Below, in pieces: positions 1 through 9,065 of a DNA stretch of 64,000 nucleotides. Location: contig JAQYWI010000005.1 in NCBI GenBank assembly GCA_030145015.1, positions 7,813 through 71,812 of the forward strand, written 5' to 3'. The notes beneath the pieces were generated by a model. It had not been told where the DNA came from, did no database searches, and saw only the letters and a program-made list of their open reading frames with translations. The position numbers were made by a program, and so were the translations under genes. Each line of letters starts with the position of its first letter. Positions within the stretch are counted from its first letter, which is position 1. The DNA is from Desulfobacterales bacterium (lineage in GTDB: Bacteria; Desulfobacterota; Desulfobacteria; Desulfobacterales; JAHEIW01).

Positions 1-996
1 GGCGGCACGGTTTCCGATGATATATCCAGGCAAGATTTTGACGTCAGCGTTCTGGGCATGCGCAATGGCTTTGACTGGGTCAGAGCCTTACGATTGATAT
101 CGATTATTCGCAGGCAAAAGGTTGATATTGTTAATGTTCATGGACAAAATCCTTTAGGGAAGCTCTGTTCCATATTGAGTTTCCCTGCGGTGATCATTCA
201 TACGGATCACGGCACGACCGTCGGCGCTTCAGTAAAACGCAGACCCCGCGTTGTTTTTTCCAATCGTCTCCTGACACCCTTCATCAACCATTTCGTTGCC
301 ATATCAAAGAATATGAGAAAAAGCTTGATCCTCCGGGAAAGAGTCCCGCAGGACAAAATCACCCTCATCTACAATGGAATTGATGTAGACAAAATCTCCA
401 AAAAAGCGGACATTAAAAACAACCTGAAAGAATCCCTGGCCTTGCCTTCTGCTGTACCGATCGTTGGAACCGTAGGGCGACTGGCGCCCGAAAAGCAATA
501 TCCCCTTTTATTCGAGGCGCTCGCCCGGTTGCGCGAACAGAAGGCCGAGTTCTTTACGATTATCATTGGCGATGGTCCTGATAGAGATCCTTTGGAGGCA
601 TTGGTTCAGAAAATGCGCCTAAATGATCGTGTCCGCTTTTTGGGATACCGCAATGATGTCCATCACCTTTTAGAGATCATGGATGTCTTTTTATTTTCTT
701 CGGGCGGAGAAGCGTTTTCAATTACCTTACTTGAAGCCATGGCAAAAACAAAACCGATTGTCGCCTTTGATGTCGAAGGCGTCAACGAAGCCGTGGTGGA
801 CAATCGTACGGGGTTTCTGGTCCCATTTGGAGATATTAAAGAATTTGCAAACAAGGCCCAGGCTTTGCTCGATTCACCCCGGTTAAGACAACAAATGGGG
901 CGCGCGGCTTTTGAACGCGTAAATGCTGAATTTGACATCAAAAAGACGATTCGCAAATTGGAGGAACTTTATGTTCAACTTACGGGCAAAGCATAG
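1..996 (+). CDS. GT4-family glycosyltransferase, 5' end outside window
   Basis: Retaining glycosyltransferase that probably adds a sugar to a cytoplasmic lipid-linked or polysaccharide intermediate. The reading frame is open from base 1 and the first in-frame ATG is at 58, but the translation before it (GGTVSDDISRQDF) looks like normal GT4 N-terminal sequence, so the gene is cut by the window edge. The C-terminal half has the GT4 nucleotide-sugar site: GRLAPEKQYP, then IIIGDGPDRD, GYRNDV and the EX7E motif EAFSITLLEA, followed by GFLVPFGD. The 3' end overlaps the next gene by 26 bases, suggesting one operon. Neighbours indicate exopolysaccharide or O-antigen assembly. The sugar donor cannot be read from sequence. 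Confidence 0.9.
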   Translation, partial: GGTVSDDISRQDFDVSVLGMRNGFDWVRALRLISIIRRQKVDIVNVHGQNPLGKLCSILSFPAVIIHTDHGTTVGASVKRRPRVVFSNRLLTPFINHFVAISKNMRKSLILRERVPQDKITLIYNGIDVDKISKKADIKNNLKESLALPSAVPIVGTVGRLAPEKQYPLLFEALARLREQKAEFFTIIIGDGPDRDPLEALVQKMRLNDRVRFLGYRNDVHHLLEIMDVFLFSSGGEAFSITLLEAMAKTKPIVAFDVEGVNEAVVDNRTGFLVPFGDIKEFANKAQALLDSPRLRQQMGRAAFERVNAEFDIKKTIRKLEELYVQLTGKA

Positions 997-2320
997 GCTT
1001 CATTTGAAAGAAATTTCAGACTTTTATTTTGGGAGGCAGGTCATCTTTGTGCTTTTTCTTTTTCTCTTTGTAATTGATGTTGTCATATTCGATAGCTGTT
1101 CATTGGCGGGACAAACGACCCCATCTTCGAATCAGGTAAGCGCACAGAATTCGCCTTTATCATTCCTGCATGTAAGCAATGCAAAGATATTAAATCAGTC
1201 CAATCGTGAAATAAGATTGAAAGGCTTCCATTATGAGTGCTTTTATTTTTTGGATAAGAGAATATATGACGCCACAAAAGGTTCCGGTATGCAATCAGAC
1301 AGTTGCTTCATTGAGTTTTCAAAATATTACTGTACCGCAGAAGATCTTACCGCAATAAAGGCAATGGGTGCCAATGTGATCAGAATCGGCCTTAGACTAT
1401 GGCAGTTAGAAAAAGCACTTTACACATATAACCAGGCGGCACTTCAGCATTTAGATAATACCATAATGAAAATCGCAAAGCAGGGATTATATGTAATCCT
1501 TGATTTGCATGCGGCCGGACAGAATAGCTTAAATCATAATAAAGAATACGGTCATATCCTCTGGAATCAAACCGAATTACAGAATCGGGTTGTCGCGCTA
1601 TGGGGGGTTATTTCAGAACGCTATCAGAACAATCCCGCCATTGCAGGATATGATTTGATTAATGAGCCCATGGCGCCGACAAAACAGGCCCTTCACAGCT
1701 TCTATCAAAGATGTATTAAAGAAGTGAGGAAGCATGACCAGAAGCATCTGCTCTTCATTGAAAAAAATCTGGGAAAGCCCGAGGATATTAATTTCGGCGG
1801 AGAATATGATGATTCTAATATTGTTTTAAGTGTTCATTTTTATAAACCCGCTCAATTTACGAGCCAGGGAAGAAAGGGATCTCAGCTGGACCAACCCTAT
1901 CCCGGCACGTATCATGGCATTTATTGGGATGCCGGCCAGATCGAAAAATATTTCAACGGCATTCTGTCCGATCTCAAAATAAAAAGACCGCTTTTTGTTG
2001 GAGAATTTGCTGCAAATGCCTGGGGCGGTCATGAAGATGCCCTCCGATGGATAGAGGATGTGATGGCTGTATTTAATCGCAAAGGCATTCACTATACCTA
2101 CTTTTCCTATAAATTCCCGTTGCGAGGAACCCGCGCATTTTTAATCCCGCGTGAGGAAATCATTAAAGATGTCTTTAAAGTGTTCCGCCAGATACGACTC
2201 GGGCGTTTAGCCTGCGATAAGGTTACAACCGGACAAAAGCAGCTATTTCTGAGTTCTAATTTCGAATCTTATCCGGGATTAAGACAGGTATTAACAAAAG
2301 GCTTCACACATAACGATTGA
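971..2320 (+). CDS. Secreted or anchored GH5-type glycoside hydrolase
   Basis: Predicted beta-glycanase of the cellulase (GH5) fold, about 449 residues. I chose ATG 971 because GGAGG lies at 960-964, six bases upstream; a longer in-frame start at 923 has no such site. A hydrophobic segment (VIFVLFLFLFVIDVVIF) near residues 20-36 should export or anchor it. The acid/base Glu is in YDLINEPMAP and the nucleophile Glu in LFVGEFAANAWGG, the two hallmark GH5 strands. A glycanase inside a glycosyltransferase operon usually trims or edits the exported polymer, as in cellulose and exopolysaccharide loci. The C-terminal 60 residues after the barrel show no recognised module. Substrate unknown. Confidence 0.85.
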   Translation: MFNLRAKHRLHLKEISDFYFGRQVIFVLFLFLFVIDVVIFDSCSLAGQTTPSSNQVSAQNSPLSFLHVSNAKILNQSNREIRLKGFHYECFYFLDKRIYDATKGSGMQSDSCFIEFSKYYCTAEDLTAIKAMGANVIRIGLRLWQLEKALYTYNQAALQHLDNTIMKIAKQGLYVILDLHAAGQNSLNHNKEYGHILWNQTELQNRVVALWGVISERYQNNPAIAGYDLINEPMAPTKQALHSFYQRCIKEVRKHDQKHLLFIEKNLGKPEDINFGGEYDDSNIVLSVHFYKPAQFTSQGRKGSQLDQPYPGTYHGIYWDAGQIEKYFNGILSDLKIKRPLFVGEFAANAWGGHEDALRWIEDVMAVFNRKGIHYTYFSYKFPLRGTRAFLIPREEIIKDVFKVFRQIRLGRLACDKVTTGQKQLFLSSNFESYPGLRQVLTKGFTHND

Positions 2321-2390
2321 AACCACTTCGTCGAACTCACCATAGCTTGTTTTGGTTAATTACACAGATTTAACAGAGTTGTGCCAAGCA

Positions 2391-3239
2391 ATGAAAAATC
2401 CGAGAATAGTCGTTTTGGTCAGTCCTGATCCTTCCGATTTGTATTTTGCAAATCAAATTGTCAAGCACGCCAATGTCGTCGGGATTCTTGTTGAGCAACA
2501 GCACCGGAATATCGGGACGTTAAATCATCTTGAGGGCGTTTTGCGATATTTAAGATCACCGCTTGCCTTAGGTCGAAAGCTGTACGCGATCGGAACGCGA
2601 AGATACTATGCCAGAAAGGCAAAAAAAATTTCCCGGATGGGTTTCGGAAAGGAGGGATATGAGCTGAACCGGGCTGAAGACTGCCCAACAATTTTCGTCG
2701 CAGAAAAAGAGACCCTGAACAGTCCTGATTATGTAAACTGGATGAAAGACCTGCAGCCGGATGCAATCGCTGTGTGCGGTACTGCCATGCTTAGAGAACC
2801 CGTTCTCAGCATTACCCCGTACACTTTAAACCTGCATTCAGGACTTTCTCAAAAATATCGGGGTACCTGGACGACGTTGTGGCCGATTTACAACCAAGAG
2901 CCCGAATATGTCGGTTATACGGTCCATTTTGTAACTGCCGGCATCGATGATGGCGACATTATCCGTCAGGGTCGGCCGGTTATACATGCAGATGACAATC
3001 ATGAAACCCTTTATGTTAAAGTTGTTAAGCTCGGTACGATTTCAGTGCTGAAAGCCATCGATGATATTCGAAGCAATTCAATCAGACGGTATCCCTTGGA
3101 ACCGAAGGGCAAGTTGTATCAACGGTCCATGCTAACGCCTGCCATTATCAGAAGTACCTGGCGGAAAGTGGAAGCCGGATTAATTCGAGAATATATTAAA
3201 TGCCCAAAATCCGTCAGCTTAATCGGAAATTTAGAATGA
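2391..3239 (+). CDS. Formyltransferase-family protein
   Basis: Protein of the methionyl-tRNA/sugar formyltransferase fold, which transfers formyl from 10-formyl-tetrahydrofolate to an amine. The catalytic Asn-His-Asp set is visible: N and H in LNLHSGLSQKYRGTW and D in TAGIDDGDIIRQG. At about 282 residues it is shorter than tRNA formyltransferases and lacks an obvious tRNA-binding C-terminal domain, so N-formylation of an amino sugar is more likely. I prefer ATG 2391 (MKNPRIVVLV) to the TTG at 2352, since the strand beginning IVVLVS fits the Rossmann start. Its stop overlaps the next start as ATGA (3236-3239), implying translational coupling. Confidence 0.8.
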   Translation: MKNPRIVVLVSPDPSDLYFANQIVKHANVVGILVEQQHRNIGTLNHLEGVLRYLRSPLALGRKLYAIGTRRYYARKAKKISRMGFGKEGYELNRAEDCPTIFVAEKETLNSPDYVNWMKDLQPDAIAVCGTAMLREPVLSITPYTLNLHSGLSQKYRGTWTTLWPIYNQEPEYVGYTVHFVTAGIDDGDIIRQGRPVIHADDNHETLYVKVVKLGTISVLKAIDDIRSNSIRRYPLEPKGKLYQRSMLTPAIIRSTWRKVEAGLIREYIKCPKSVSLIGNLE

Positions 3240-4378
3240 TAGAGGATCTGTCAATAGAATGTGTCTCGAAGTTTGAAGATTTTGTTTCGCTCGAGAATGA
3301 TTGGAATACGCTTTTGGACCACAATGATTTCGACAGTGTATTTCTAAGTCATGGATGGTTTAAATGTTTTTGGGATGCCTGGGGAAACGGGAAACTGTTG
3401 AAGGTATTGGTCGCCCGAACAGGTACCCGGCTATTTGGTGTTGCGCCTTTGATGCTATATAGCGGGCAACATTTAAGGCTGCCGGCAAAAATTCTATCTT
3501 TCATTGAGAACGATGAGAGTCCGCATTGTGGATTTGTTGTCCCTAAAAACGTTATTCATCAGGTTATTCCGGCATTTTTTGATTATATTTACGCGAACCA
3601 AAATGCTTGGGATATTTTAATGCTTCGAAAAATGCCTGTTGAGACCTCACAGATCGCCTCTATAAAAATGTATTGCGATCAAAATAAAAACAGATGGGTT
3701 GATAAACCCTCCTTGAGTTCACCCTTCCTCCGAACCGATTCGGATTGGGAATCTTTTTATTCCAACAAAAGCCAACGATTCAAAAAAAGAATTCGATACA
3801 TCCGGAATAAAATATCCAGACAGGGGGATATCCTGATCAGCAAATCAGATACCCCGGCGGAAGTAAAAGAATTAATGGGGCAGATCTATGATGTCGATGC
3901 GCGCAGCTGGAAAGCAAAGGTGGGAAAAGCCATTGGAAGCTCGGAGCAGAACCGCATGTTTTTTAGGCAACTCCCATACGCCCTGGAGCCCGAAGGCAAG
4001 GTTTACGTATGGCTATTAAGGCTCAGCAACCGGCTTATTGCTTTCGAATACCACGTGCGGCAAAACGACATTGTTTACGCCCTGCGTTCTTCGTTCGATG
4101 AGGCCTATCGTGCCTACGGACCTGGGTCGGTCCTGGATCTTGAAGTCGTTCGGAGCCTATTTAAAAATAATGTCAATCACTATGATATGTGCGGCGGTCC
4201 TTATCCGCACAAGCTTCGCTGGACATCTGAGATAAAATTTCATAAGGAAATTATGGTGTTCAATCGCAGACCTTACGCTAGGCTATTATATTTTTTGGAA
4301 AAAGATATTAAGCCCCTGTTAAAGCGCATTCTTAAATTAACACATCATCGAGCCCTTTTAAGAAAAGTTACCGCATAA
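3236..4378 (+). CDS. FemAB/GNAT-like protein (acetyltransferase_6 type)
   Basis: About 380 residues with the BioF2/FemAB-like N-acyltransferase pattern common in exopolysaccharide and PEP-CTERM-associated loci. Visible parts are an N-terminal half with LSHGWFKCFWDAWG and VLVARTGTRLFGVAPLML, a basic central helix (QRFKKRIRYIRNKI), and a C-terminal GNAT half with WLLRLSNRLIAFEYHV, AYRAYGPGSVLDLEVV and the conserved YDMCGGPYPHKLRWTSE. ATG 3236 overlaps the upstream stop and is preferred over an in-frame ATG at 3200. It is probably cytoplasmic and would acylate a sugar or peptide amine; the substrate is unknown. Confidence 0.75.
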   Translation: MIEDLSIECVSKFEDFVSLENDWNTLLDHNDFDSVFLSHGWFKCFWDAWGNGKLLKVLVARTGTRLFGVAPLMLYSGQHLRLPAKILSFIENDESPHCGFVVPKNVIHQVIPAFFDYIYANQNAWDILMLRKMPVETSQIASIKMYCDQNKNRWVDKPSLSSPFLRTDSDWESFYSNKSQRFKKRIRYIRNKISRQGDILISKSDTPAEVKELMGQIYDVDARSWKAKVGKAIGSSEQNRMFFRQLPYALEPEGKVYVWLLRLSNRLIAFEYHVRQNDIVYALRSSFDEAYRAYGPGSVLDLEVVRSLFKNNVNHYDMCGGPYPHKLRWTSEIKFHKEIMVFNRRPYARLLYFLEKDIKPLLKRILKLTHHRALLRKVTA

Positions 4379-4394
4379 TTTTATAGGGACCGCT

Positions 4395-5543
4395 ATGGCT
4401 TTGAACTACCTGAAAATGTGGCAAAACGTGTTTAAGCGCGAGATTAATTCAAAGCGGCTCAAACCGGCCAATTCCATTATTTTCATTACCTATCGGTGCA
4501 CGTCTCGCTGCATTACCTGCAATATATGGCAGAGAGCACAGGGCAGAACTCCGGAATTAAAAGAAATAGAGCTGGCAGTACCCAGATGGACTCAAATCAT
4601 AGATCATCTCCATCGCGCCGGCGTTGATACGGTTGAAGTTTTTGGTGGTGATGCCCTCCTAAGAAAAGATGTTACCATTGCGATGATCCAGAAATGCACG
4701 GACCTGGGAATGGATACGTTTTTCGCAACCAATGCGTTGCTGCTTGATGCTGAAACAGCAAACCAACTTGTCTCTGCCGGACTGGGACGTATTTATTTCT
4801 CACTGGATGGAATCGAGGAAATCCAAAATCGTATACGGGGTGTCAGGCAAAGCTACACGACCATGACAGCGGTGATCGAGAACATTTATCGCGCCAGGTC
4901 GAATTCCGGACGCAAAAAGCCGCTTATCGGAATCATTACAACTGTATCCAGAACAAATGCTGAAGAAATCAATGCCATCATCGCGCATCTTAAACGTTTT
5001 CCCCTTGATTTTGTTGAAATGCAGATCGTTGGTGAAGTGTCCCCGGAAAGCATCGAAAGATCTGTCATTGAAGGTACCGCACCGACGCCGCTGTTTACCG
5101 CCACATCAGACCATTCCAATCTTTTGCGCGAAGAACAGGTGCCGGCTTTAAATACAGCTCTCAAAAGTTTGCGGAAGAAAAAACGTGAGCTTAAGTTCAA
5201 AATAAATCTTTATCATATAGAACCCTATACTGCAGAAACCTTTTGCAAAGGCATATTTCCGCCGCTTCCCTGCCACTGGTGTACCACCGTTGTTACACTG
5301 ACGCCATCAGGCGATGTCGTCCCCTGTCCGAACTATACCGGCTTTATTCTGGGAAACATCGACCGGGAAGAATCTCTGGACGCCATCTGGGGGAATGAAA
5401 AACACCGCCGCTTTTTAAAACAGCAAAAAAGTGGGGCGCTGCGGATCTGCAGGCAATGCAGCATGCGTCACTCATATCCCGGGGTAAGAGAAAAATTTCG
5501 TCACACCTTTTACCGCAATCTGTATACTCCATTCAGGCGATAG
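4395..5543 (+). CDS. Radical SAM protein with SPASM-like C-terminus
   Basis: Radical S-adenosylmethionine enzyme, 382 residues. The cluster-binding CX3CX2C motif is in YRCTSRCITCNIW near residue 40. It is followed by the GGD segment (VEVFGGDALLRKD, where GGEP is usual) and the strand YFSLDGIEEIQNRIRG. The C-terminal Cys-rich part (CHWCTT, VVPCPNYTGF, LRICRQCSMRH) could bind auxiliary Fe-S clusters as in SPASM/twitch enzymes. It sits 16 bases after the GNAT-like gene and 7 bases before a glycosyltransferase, so it is co-transcribed with the glycan genes. Possible roles are sugar epimerisation or dehydration, or peptide modification; neither can be decided here. Confidence 0.85.
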   Translation: MALNYLKMWQNVFKREINSKRLKPANSIIFITYRCTSRCITCNIWQRAQGRTPELKEIELAVPRWTQIIDHLHRAGVDTVEVFGGDALLRKDVTIAMIQKCTDLGMDTFFATNALLLDAETANQLVSAGLGRIYFSLDGIEEIQNRIRGVRQSYTTMTAVIENIYRARSNSGRKKPLIGIITTVSRTNAEEINAIIAHLKRFPLDFVEMQIVGEVSPESIERSVIEGTAPTPLFTATSDHSNLLREEQVPALNTALKSLRKKKRELKFKINLYHIEPYTAETFCKGIFPPLPCHWCTTVVTLTPSGDVVPCPNYTGFILGNIDREESLDAIWGNEKHRRFLKQQKSGALRICRQCSMRHSYPGVREKFRHTFYRNLYTPFRR

Positions 5544-5550
5544 CCATGAT

Positions 5551-6723
5551 ATGTTGAAAACACGCAGAAAGCCTATCAGAGTTTTACATATTATTCAGGG
5601 GAAGCATTTTGGTGGTGCGGAACAGGTCGTTTTGACCCTTTCTAAATGCTTTGATCGCAGTCAAGTTATGCCTTCCGTGGTCTGCCTTTCGAAAGGGCTT
5701 CTACTCGAAAAGCTCGGCGCAGCAAATATCCCGAACTTTTTAATCCCCATGAAGTCAAAAACTGACATTCTCGCTCCTTTGTACAAAACGATGCGGCTGA
5801 TTAAAAAAAAACGCATTGATATCATTCATACCCATACCGTTCGGTCAAATTTAATCGGGCGCCTGGCCGCTGTTGGCACCCTTCGAAAATGTGTCACCCA
5901 TCTGCACAGTCCCATATTAAGAGATTTTGCCGATTTGAGAAGGGGCAGGATTAATGAAACCATCGATCGCATGACCCGGCCTATCGCTGCCAGGTACATT
6001 GCCGTAAGTCACAGTTTGCGAAAAGAAATGATTCAGCGGGGTTTAGCGCCACGTAAAATCCTAACGGTTCACAACGTGCCCGATTTGGATTCGCTAAAAT
6101 TGTCAATCCGACACACCGGCAGCAAGCCGAATATCAGGCAGGAATACCATATGCCGCAAAATGCTTTTCTACTGGTATTAGTGGCTCTTTTGAGGCCGCG
6201 CAAAGGCGTTGAGGTCTTGATTAAGGCGATGAAAAAGGTTTTGCAGTATTTTCCCGACACGCACCTGTTGCTCGTGGGAAGTGATGATATATCGGAAGAC
6301 CCGGATTATGGCAACCGCCTGCGAAGGTTGACGACTGAACTCGGCCTGGAATCGAAAGTTGCATTTGCCGGATTCAGGGATGATGTCCCTGAAATACTCA
6401 GTCAATCTGACCTGATGGTTTTGCCGTCTCTTTTTGGTGAAGGACTTCCCATGGTCATTCTTGAAGCCATGGCCATGGGTGTTGCCGTAATTGCCTCAAG
6501 GGTAGAGGGTATCCCCGAAATCATTGTCGATGGGAAGGATGGATTCTTGGTTGAACCCGGCGATTCCGATCAGCTATCAAATAAAATAATACAGCTGCTT
6601 AAAGATCCTGTTTTGCTACAGGATGTCAGGCAAAGCGCCCGGGAAAAAATGTTCAGAGAGATGAATGGGCAGCGTCACGCCAGGCAAATAGAATACGTTT
6701 ATCAAGAAGTGCTCAATTACTAG
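5551..6723 (+). CDS. GT4-family glycosyltransferase
   Basis: Complete retaining glycosyltransferase of 390 residues. The N-terminal acceptor domain opens with RVLHIIQGKHFGGAEQVVL, the GGxE loop typical of the family. The donor domain has LVALLRPRKGVEVLI, HLLLVGSDD, the SDLMVLPSLFGEGLPMVILEA stretch containing EX7E (EGLPMVILE), and GFLVEPGDSDQL. It is the last gene of the polysaccharide operon before a roughly 340-base gap with repeats. It resembles the truncated transferase at the window start in layout, but the two are not close duplicates. Confidence 0.92.
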   Translation: MLKTRRKPIRVLHIIQGKHFGGAEQVVLTLSKCFDRSQVMPSVVCLSKGLLLEKLGAANIPNFLIPMKSKTDILAPLYKTMRLIKKKRIDIIHTHTVRSNLIGRLAAVGTLRKCVTHLHSPILRDFADLRRGRINETIDRMTRPIAARYIAVSHSLRKEMIQRGLAPRKILTVHNVPDLDSLKLSIRHTGSKPNIRQEYHMPQNAFLLVLVALLRPRKGVEVLIKAMKKVLQYFPDTHLLLVGSDDISEDPDYGNRLRRLTTELGLESKVAFAGFRDDVPEILSQSDLMVLPSLFGEGLPMVILEAMAMGVAVIASRVEGIPEIIVDGKDGFLVEPGDSDQLSNKIIQLLKDPVLLQDVRQSAREKMFREMNGQRHARQIEYVYQEVLNY

Positions 6724-7061
6724 AAGCTATCTCTAAATTAGCAGCTCATCTTGGAAGGCAGAGAAAAAAAGTTCCTAAGGTGCTCTAAAGTTAGAGGTGC
6801 CTAAAATGCCTAAAATGAGCTAAAGTGCCTAAAGTTATGGCGTCGCTCGCGCTCCATCTTTTAATAAAATAGGTCGTTCGACCCAGTCGTTAGACCCTGA
6901 GGCTCTCGAAGGGAGGCTCTCGACGGGCAGAATTCCTTAACTTTAGTCACTTTAGTTCACTTGTCACTTTAGCTCACTTATTGTTGTAAGCACTTTTTAC
7001 AGTTTTAAAACTTTATCAGCGGGTGTTAAAAGCCCGCACCTCTGGTACCGCTATTCAAGAG
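6724..7061. repeat. Intergenic palindromic repeat with CTAAAGT units
   Basis: Non-coding gap of about 340 bases. The left part has repeated CTAAAGT/CTAAAAT words (about 6783-6838) and the right part has the complementary ACTTTAG words (about 6939-6975, such as TCACTTTAGTTCACTTGTCA), so the region can fold on itself as a long imperfect inverted repeat. A GC-rich centre contains GAGGCTCTCGAAGGGAGGCT. It looks like a dispersed intergenic repeat rather than a gene. A terminator for the upstream operon could be part of it. Confidence 0.6.
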
Positions 7062-7799
7062 ATGGGACAAAAAACAAGCATATTTGACATTCCGATTACC
7101 CTGGGCACCCTCGATGAAGGGGTCATGTTAATTGAGAATCTGGTGTCTGATAAAACACCGAAACTTGTGGTATTGGCAAATGCGCACACCTTAAATCTTG
7201 CCTATGAACAAGAAGAATACAAAAGCGTATTGAACGCCGCGGCCCTCGTATTGCGCGATGGTACGGGTGTCTCCTGGGCGGTCAAACGCAAAGGAATGGC
7301 GCCCGGGCACAATTTTGTGGGCACCGATTTTGTGCCTGATTTTTGCCGCTACACATCGCAGAAGGGCTACCGCTTTTTTTTCCTGGGATCAGAACCGGGC
7401 GTCGCCGAAGCCGCACGCAAAAACCTGGAGTCTCTGGTTCCGGATGTCGTCGTTACCGGGCACCATCATGGGTATTTCGACGATGATCAGAGCGCTGGGA
7501 TAATAGACACCATAAATGCAACCGCATCAGACATATTATTGGTCGCCATGGGCAATCCCAGGCAAGAACAGTGGATCGCCGGGCATCTGGATCGTCTGAA
7601 TGTACCGGTATGCATCGGAGTCGGCGCGCTTTTTGACTACCTTAGCGGACGCGTGACGCGGGCGCCTCGATGGATGCTGGATTCAGGCCTGGAATGGATT
7701 TTTCGATTACTGCTGGAACCCGGAAGAATGTGGAAACGATATCTGATCGGCAATATAAAATTTATCATGCGCAGCGTTCGAGAAAATCTGTCTGGTTAA
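7062..7799 (+). CDS. WecG/TagA/CpsF-family glycosyltransferase
   Basis: GT26-type transferase of about 245 residues that adds the second sugar (often an N-acetylmannosamine derivative) to a lipid-linked N-acetylated sugar in teichoic acid, enterobacterial common antigen or exopolysaccharide assembly. Diagnostic motifs are LANAHTLNLAYEQ, VLRDGTGVSWAVKRKG, RFFFLGSEPGVAEAA, ILLVAMGNPRQEQWI and CIGVGALFDYLSGRV, followed by the amphipathic C-terminal region RAPRWMLDSGLEWIFRLL expected for peripheral membrane binding. I prefer ATG 7062 (MGQKTSIFDIP) to the GTG at 7023. It is separated from the upstream operon by a repeat region but fits the same pathway. Confidence 0.9.
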   Translation: MGQKTSIFDIPITLGTLDEGVMLIENLVSDKTPKLVVLANAHTLNLAYEQEEYKSVLNAAALVLRDGTGVSWAVKRKGMAPGHNFVGTDFVPDFCRYTSQKGYRFFFLGSEPGVAEAARKNLESLVPDVVVTGHHHGYFDDDQSAGIIDTINATASDILLVAMGNPRQEQWIAGHLDRLNVPVCIGVGALFDYLSGRVTRAPRWMLDSGLEWIFRLLLEPGRMWKRYLIGNIKFIMRSVRENLSG

Positions 7800-7848
7800 A
7801 ATCGCACCTTAGGATATTGGGCTAAAAAGACGCCCCGAACTCATAACA

Positions 7849-8205
7849 TTAGATCGTAAGCTTAAATCTTTTGTATAATTCCGGATCCGAAACCGGGCCT
7901 TTGCGCGAATCTTCATCGCCGAAAAGGGTTCTTTCCTTGGCTTTCAAATACGCGTCCTGGTCCAATGTCGATCGAAAGGGCACCTCGATGCCATCGCTCT
8001 GGTTGTGTTTTTCAGGAGCTTGATTCACCGATACTGGATCCTTGTGCGAATCTTCATCGCCTAAATGGGTTCTTTCTTTGGCTTTCAAATACGCTTCCTG
8101 GTCCAATGTCGATCGAAAGGGCACCTCGGTGGCTTCGGCATCATTGGCTTTTTCAGGCGCTTTTGGGTAGTTCTGAATCGAAGGTTGAATGCTTTCAATT
8201 TTCAT
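7849..8205 (-). CDS. Small protein with two tandem internal repeats, unknown function
   Basis: 118 residues, no signal peptide or membrane segment. Two near-identical units of about 35 residues are arranged in tandem: EVPFRSTLDQEAYLKAKERT then GDEDSHKDPVS, and EVPFRSTLDQDAYLKAKERT then GDEDSRKGPVS, each preceded by an APEK element. The gene has a strong ribosome site (AAGGAGGT eight bases before ATG 8205), which argues it is real. Composition is highly charged and probably flexible. I do not recognise the family. It stands alone, convergent with the WecG-like gene. Confidence 0.75.
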   Translation of the reverse strand: MKIESIQPSIQNYPKAPEKANDAEATEVPFRSTLDQEAYLKAKERTHLGDEDSHKDPVSVNQAPEKHNQSDGIEVPFRSTLDQDAYLKAKERTLFGDEDSRKGPVSDPELYKRFKLTI

Positions 8206-8514
8206 TTTGTGACCTCCTTAAAATTTTGAAAAAATGGATAATGCGATACAGGCGTTTATATTAGAGACATGCGGCTTCGGAGTGCAATTGGCATGCCGAA
8301 AATCATTTTTCCCGTATTTACTGTTAGTTAGAAACAGTATCAGTATGATTGCGCCTACCCTTTAGCTAAAAACTAGGACGATTCATTCCGCTTAAATGAC
8401 GTATTGGGAAAAAAATGCCTAGATCATTGCATCCGTTGAAACCATTTACTCAAGTTTCGCAGCCCCCGTTCGCAAAAATGCCATAAGCTTTGGGGTTTAA
8501 ATTTAAAATTAGAT

Positions 8515-8720
8515 GTGAATTGGGCAGGCCGTGTTATTTTCTGGAAGACGATATGTGGGTGCGTGCCACCATCTGCTCCTTGTGACTCACTATTTGGGAT
8601 AGATGGTACGGCTCTTCTTAATTTATCTGTTATTACGCCTATCCCAAATAGTGGGTCACACCACCACTGGATAGATTCATATCGGCTGGAAGAAAATGAC
8701 ACGGCCTGCCCAATTTACAC
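8515..8720. repeat. Long imperfect inverted repeat, about 206 bp
   Basis: The outer arms match as AATTGGGCAGGCCGTGTTAT (8518-8537) against the complement of ATGACACGGCCTGCCCAATT (8697-8716). Inner arms pair again as ACTCACTATTTGGGATA (8585-8601) with TATCCCAAATAGTGGGT (8640-8656), leaving a loop of about 38 bases. Between them CGATATG and CATATCG also match. No protein-coding sense is visible. It could be a MITE-like element or a structured RNA. The rest of 8206-9065 holds only a possible tiny ORF and a second hairpin, listed separately. Confidence 0.7.
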
Positions 8721-8814
8721 CTCAAGTAGGAATAAATTCTCGGCCGTAAAAGCGGAGTGTGAAACTTGAGTATTTATAATTTGATCGGAATGGAAAAGAG
8801 AAGCGGGGTAAAGA

Positions 8815-8928
8815 ATGAAAAGTTTTTTGCCATATGTGATTATTTTTTTCATCGCGGTCTGCCTCGAAGTGGTTTCAAAACATCAGATTATGTTCGAGAG
8901 CCCCGCTGAAGCGGGATTACGTATCTAA
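8815..8928 (+). CDS. Possible 37-residue hydrophobic peptide
   Basis: ATG 8815 opens a short frame encoding a single predicted membrane helix (FLPYVIIFFIAVCLEVV) followed by a short polar tail ending in GLRI. The upstream sequence GCGGGGTAAAGA gives only a weak ribosome site. Its 3' part coincides with a small CCCCGCT/AGCGGG hairpin, which may mean the sequence is non-coding. Family unknown. Confidence 0.25.
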   Translation: MKSFLPYVIIFFIAVCLEVVSKHQIMFESPAEAGLRI

Positions 8929-8957
8929 TCTTAAAAAATTAAGGTATGCATCAAGGC

Positions 8958-9017
8958 GTCCCACGAATTGAAAACGGAGCGTACACGTAAGTACGTGAGT
9001 ATTTCAATTCGCGGGAC
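8958..9017. repeat. Nested hairpin, 60 bp
   Basis: Outer arms GTCCCACGAATTGAAA (8958-8973) and TTTCAATTCGCGGGAC (9002-9017) pair with one mismatch. Inside them CACGTA and TACGTG form a second stem around 8984-8997. The structure lies downstream of the 9066-9515 gene on its strand, so it could act as a terminator, but the lack of a T-tract and its tight internal symmetry suit a dispersed repeat at least as well. Confidence 0.6.
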
Positions 9018-9065
9018 AAAGCAGCTATCGGACATTAGATGGGGTCTTAATACCACTTCTAGATA

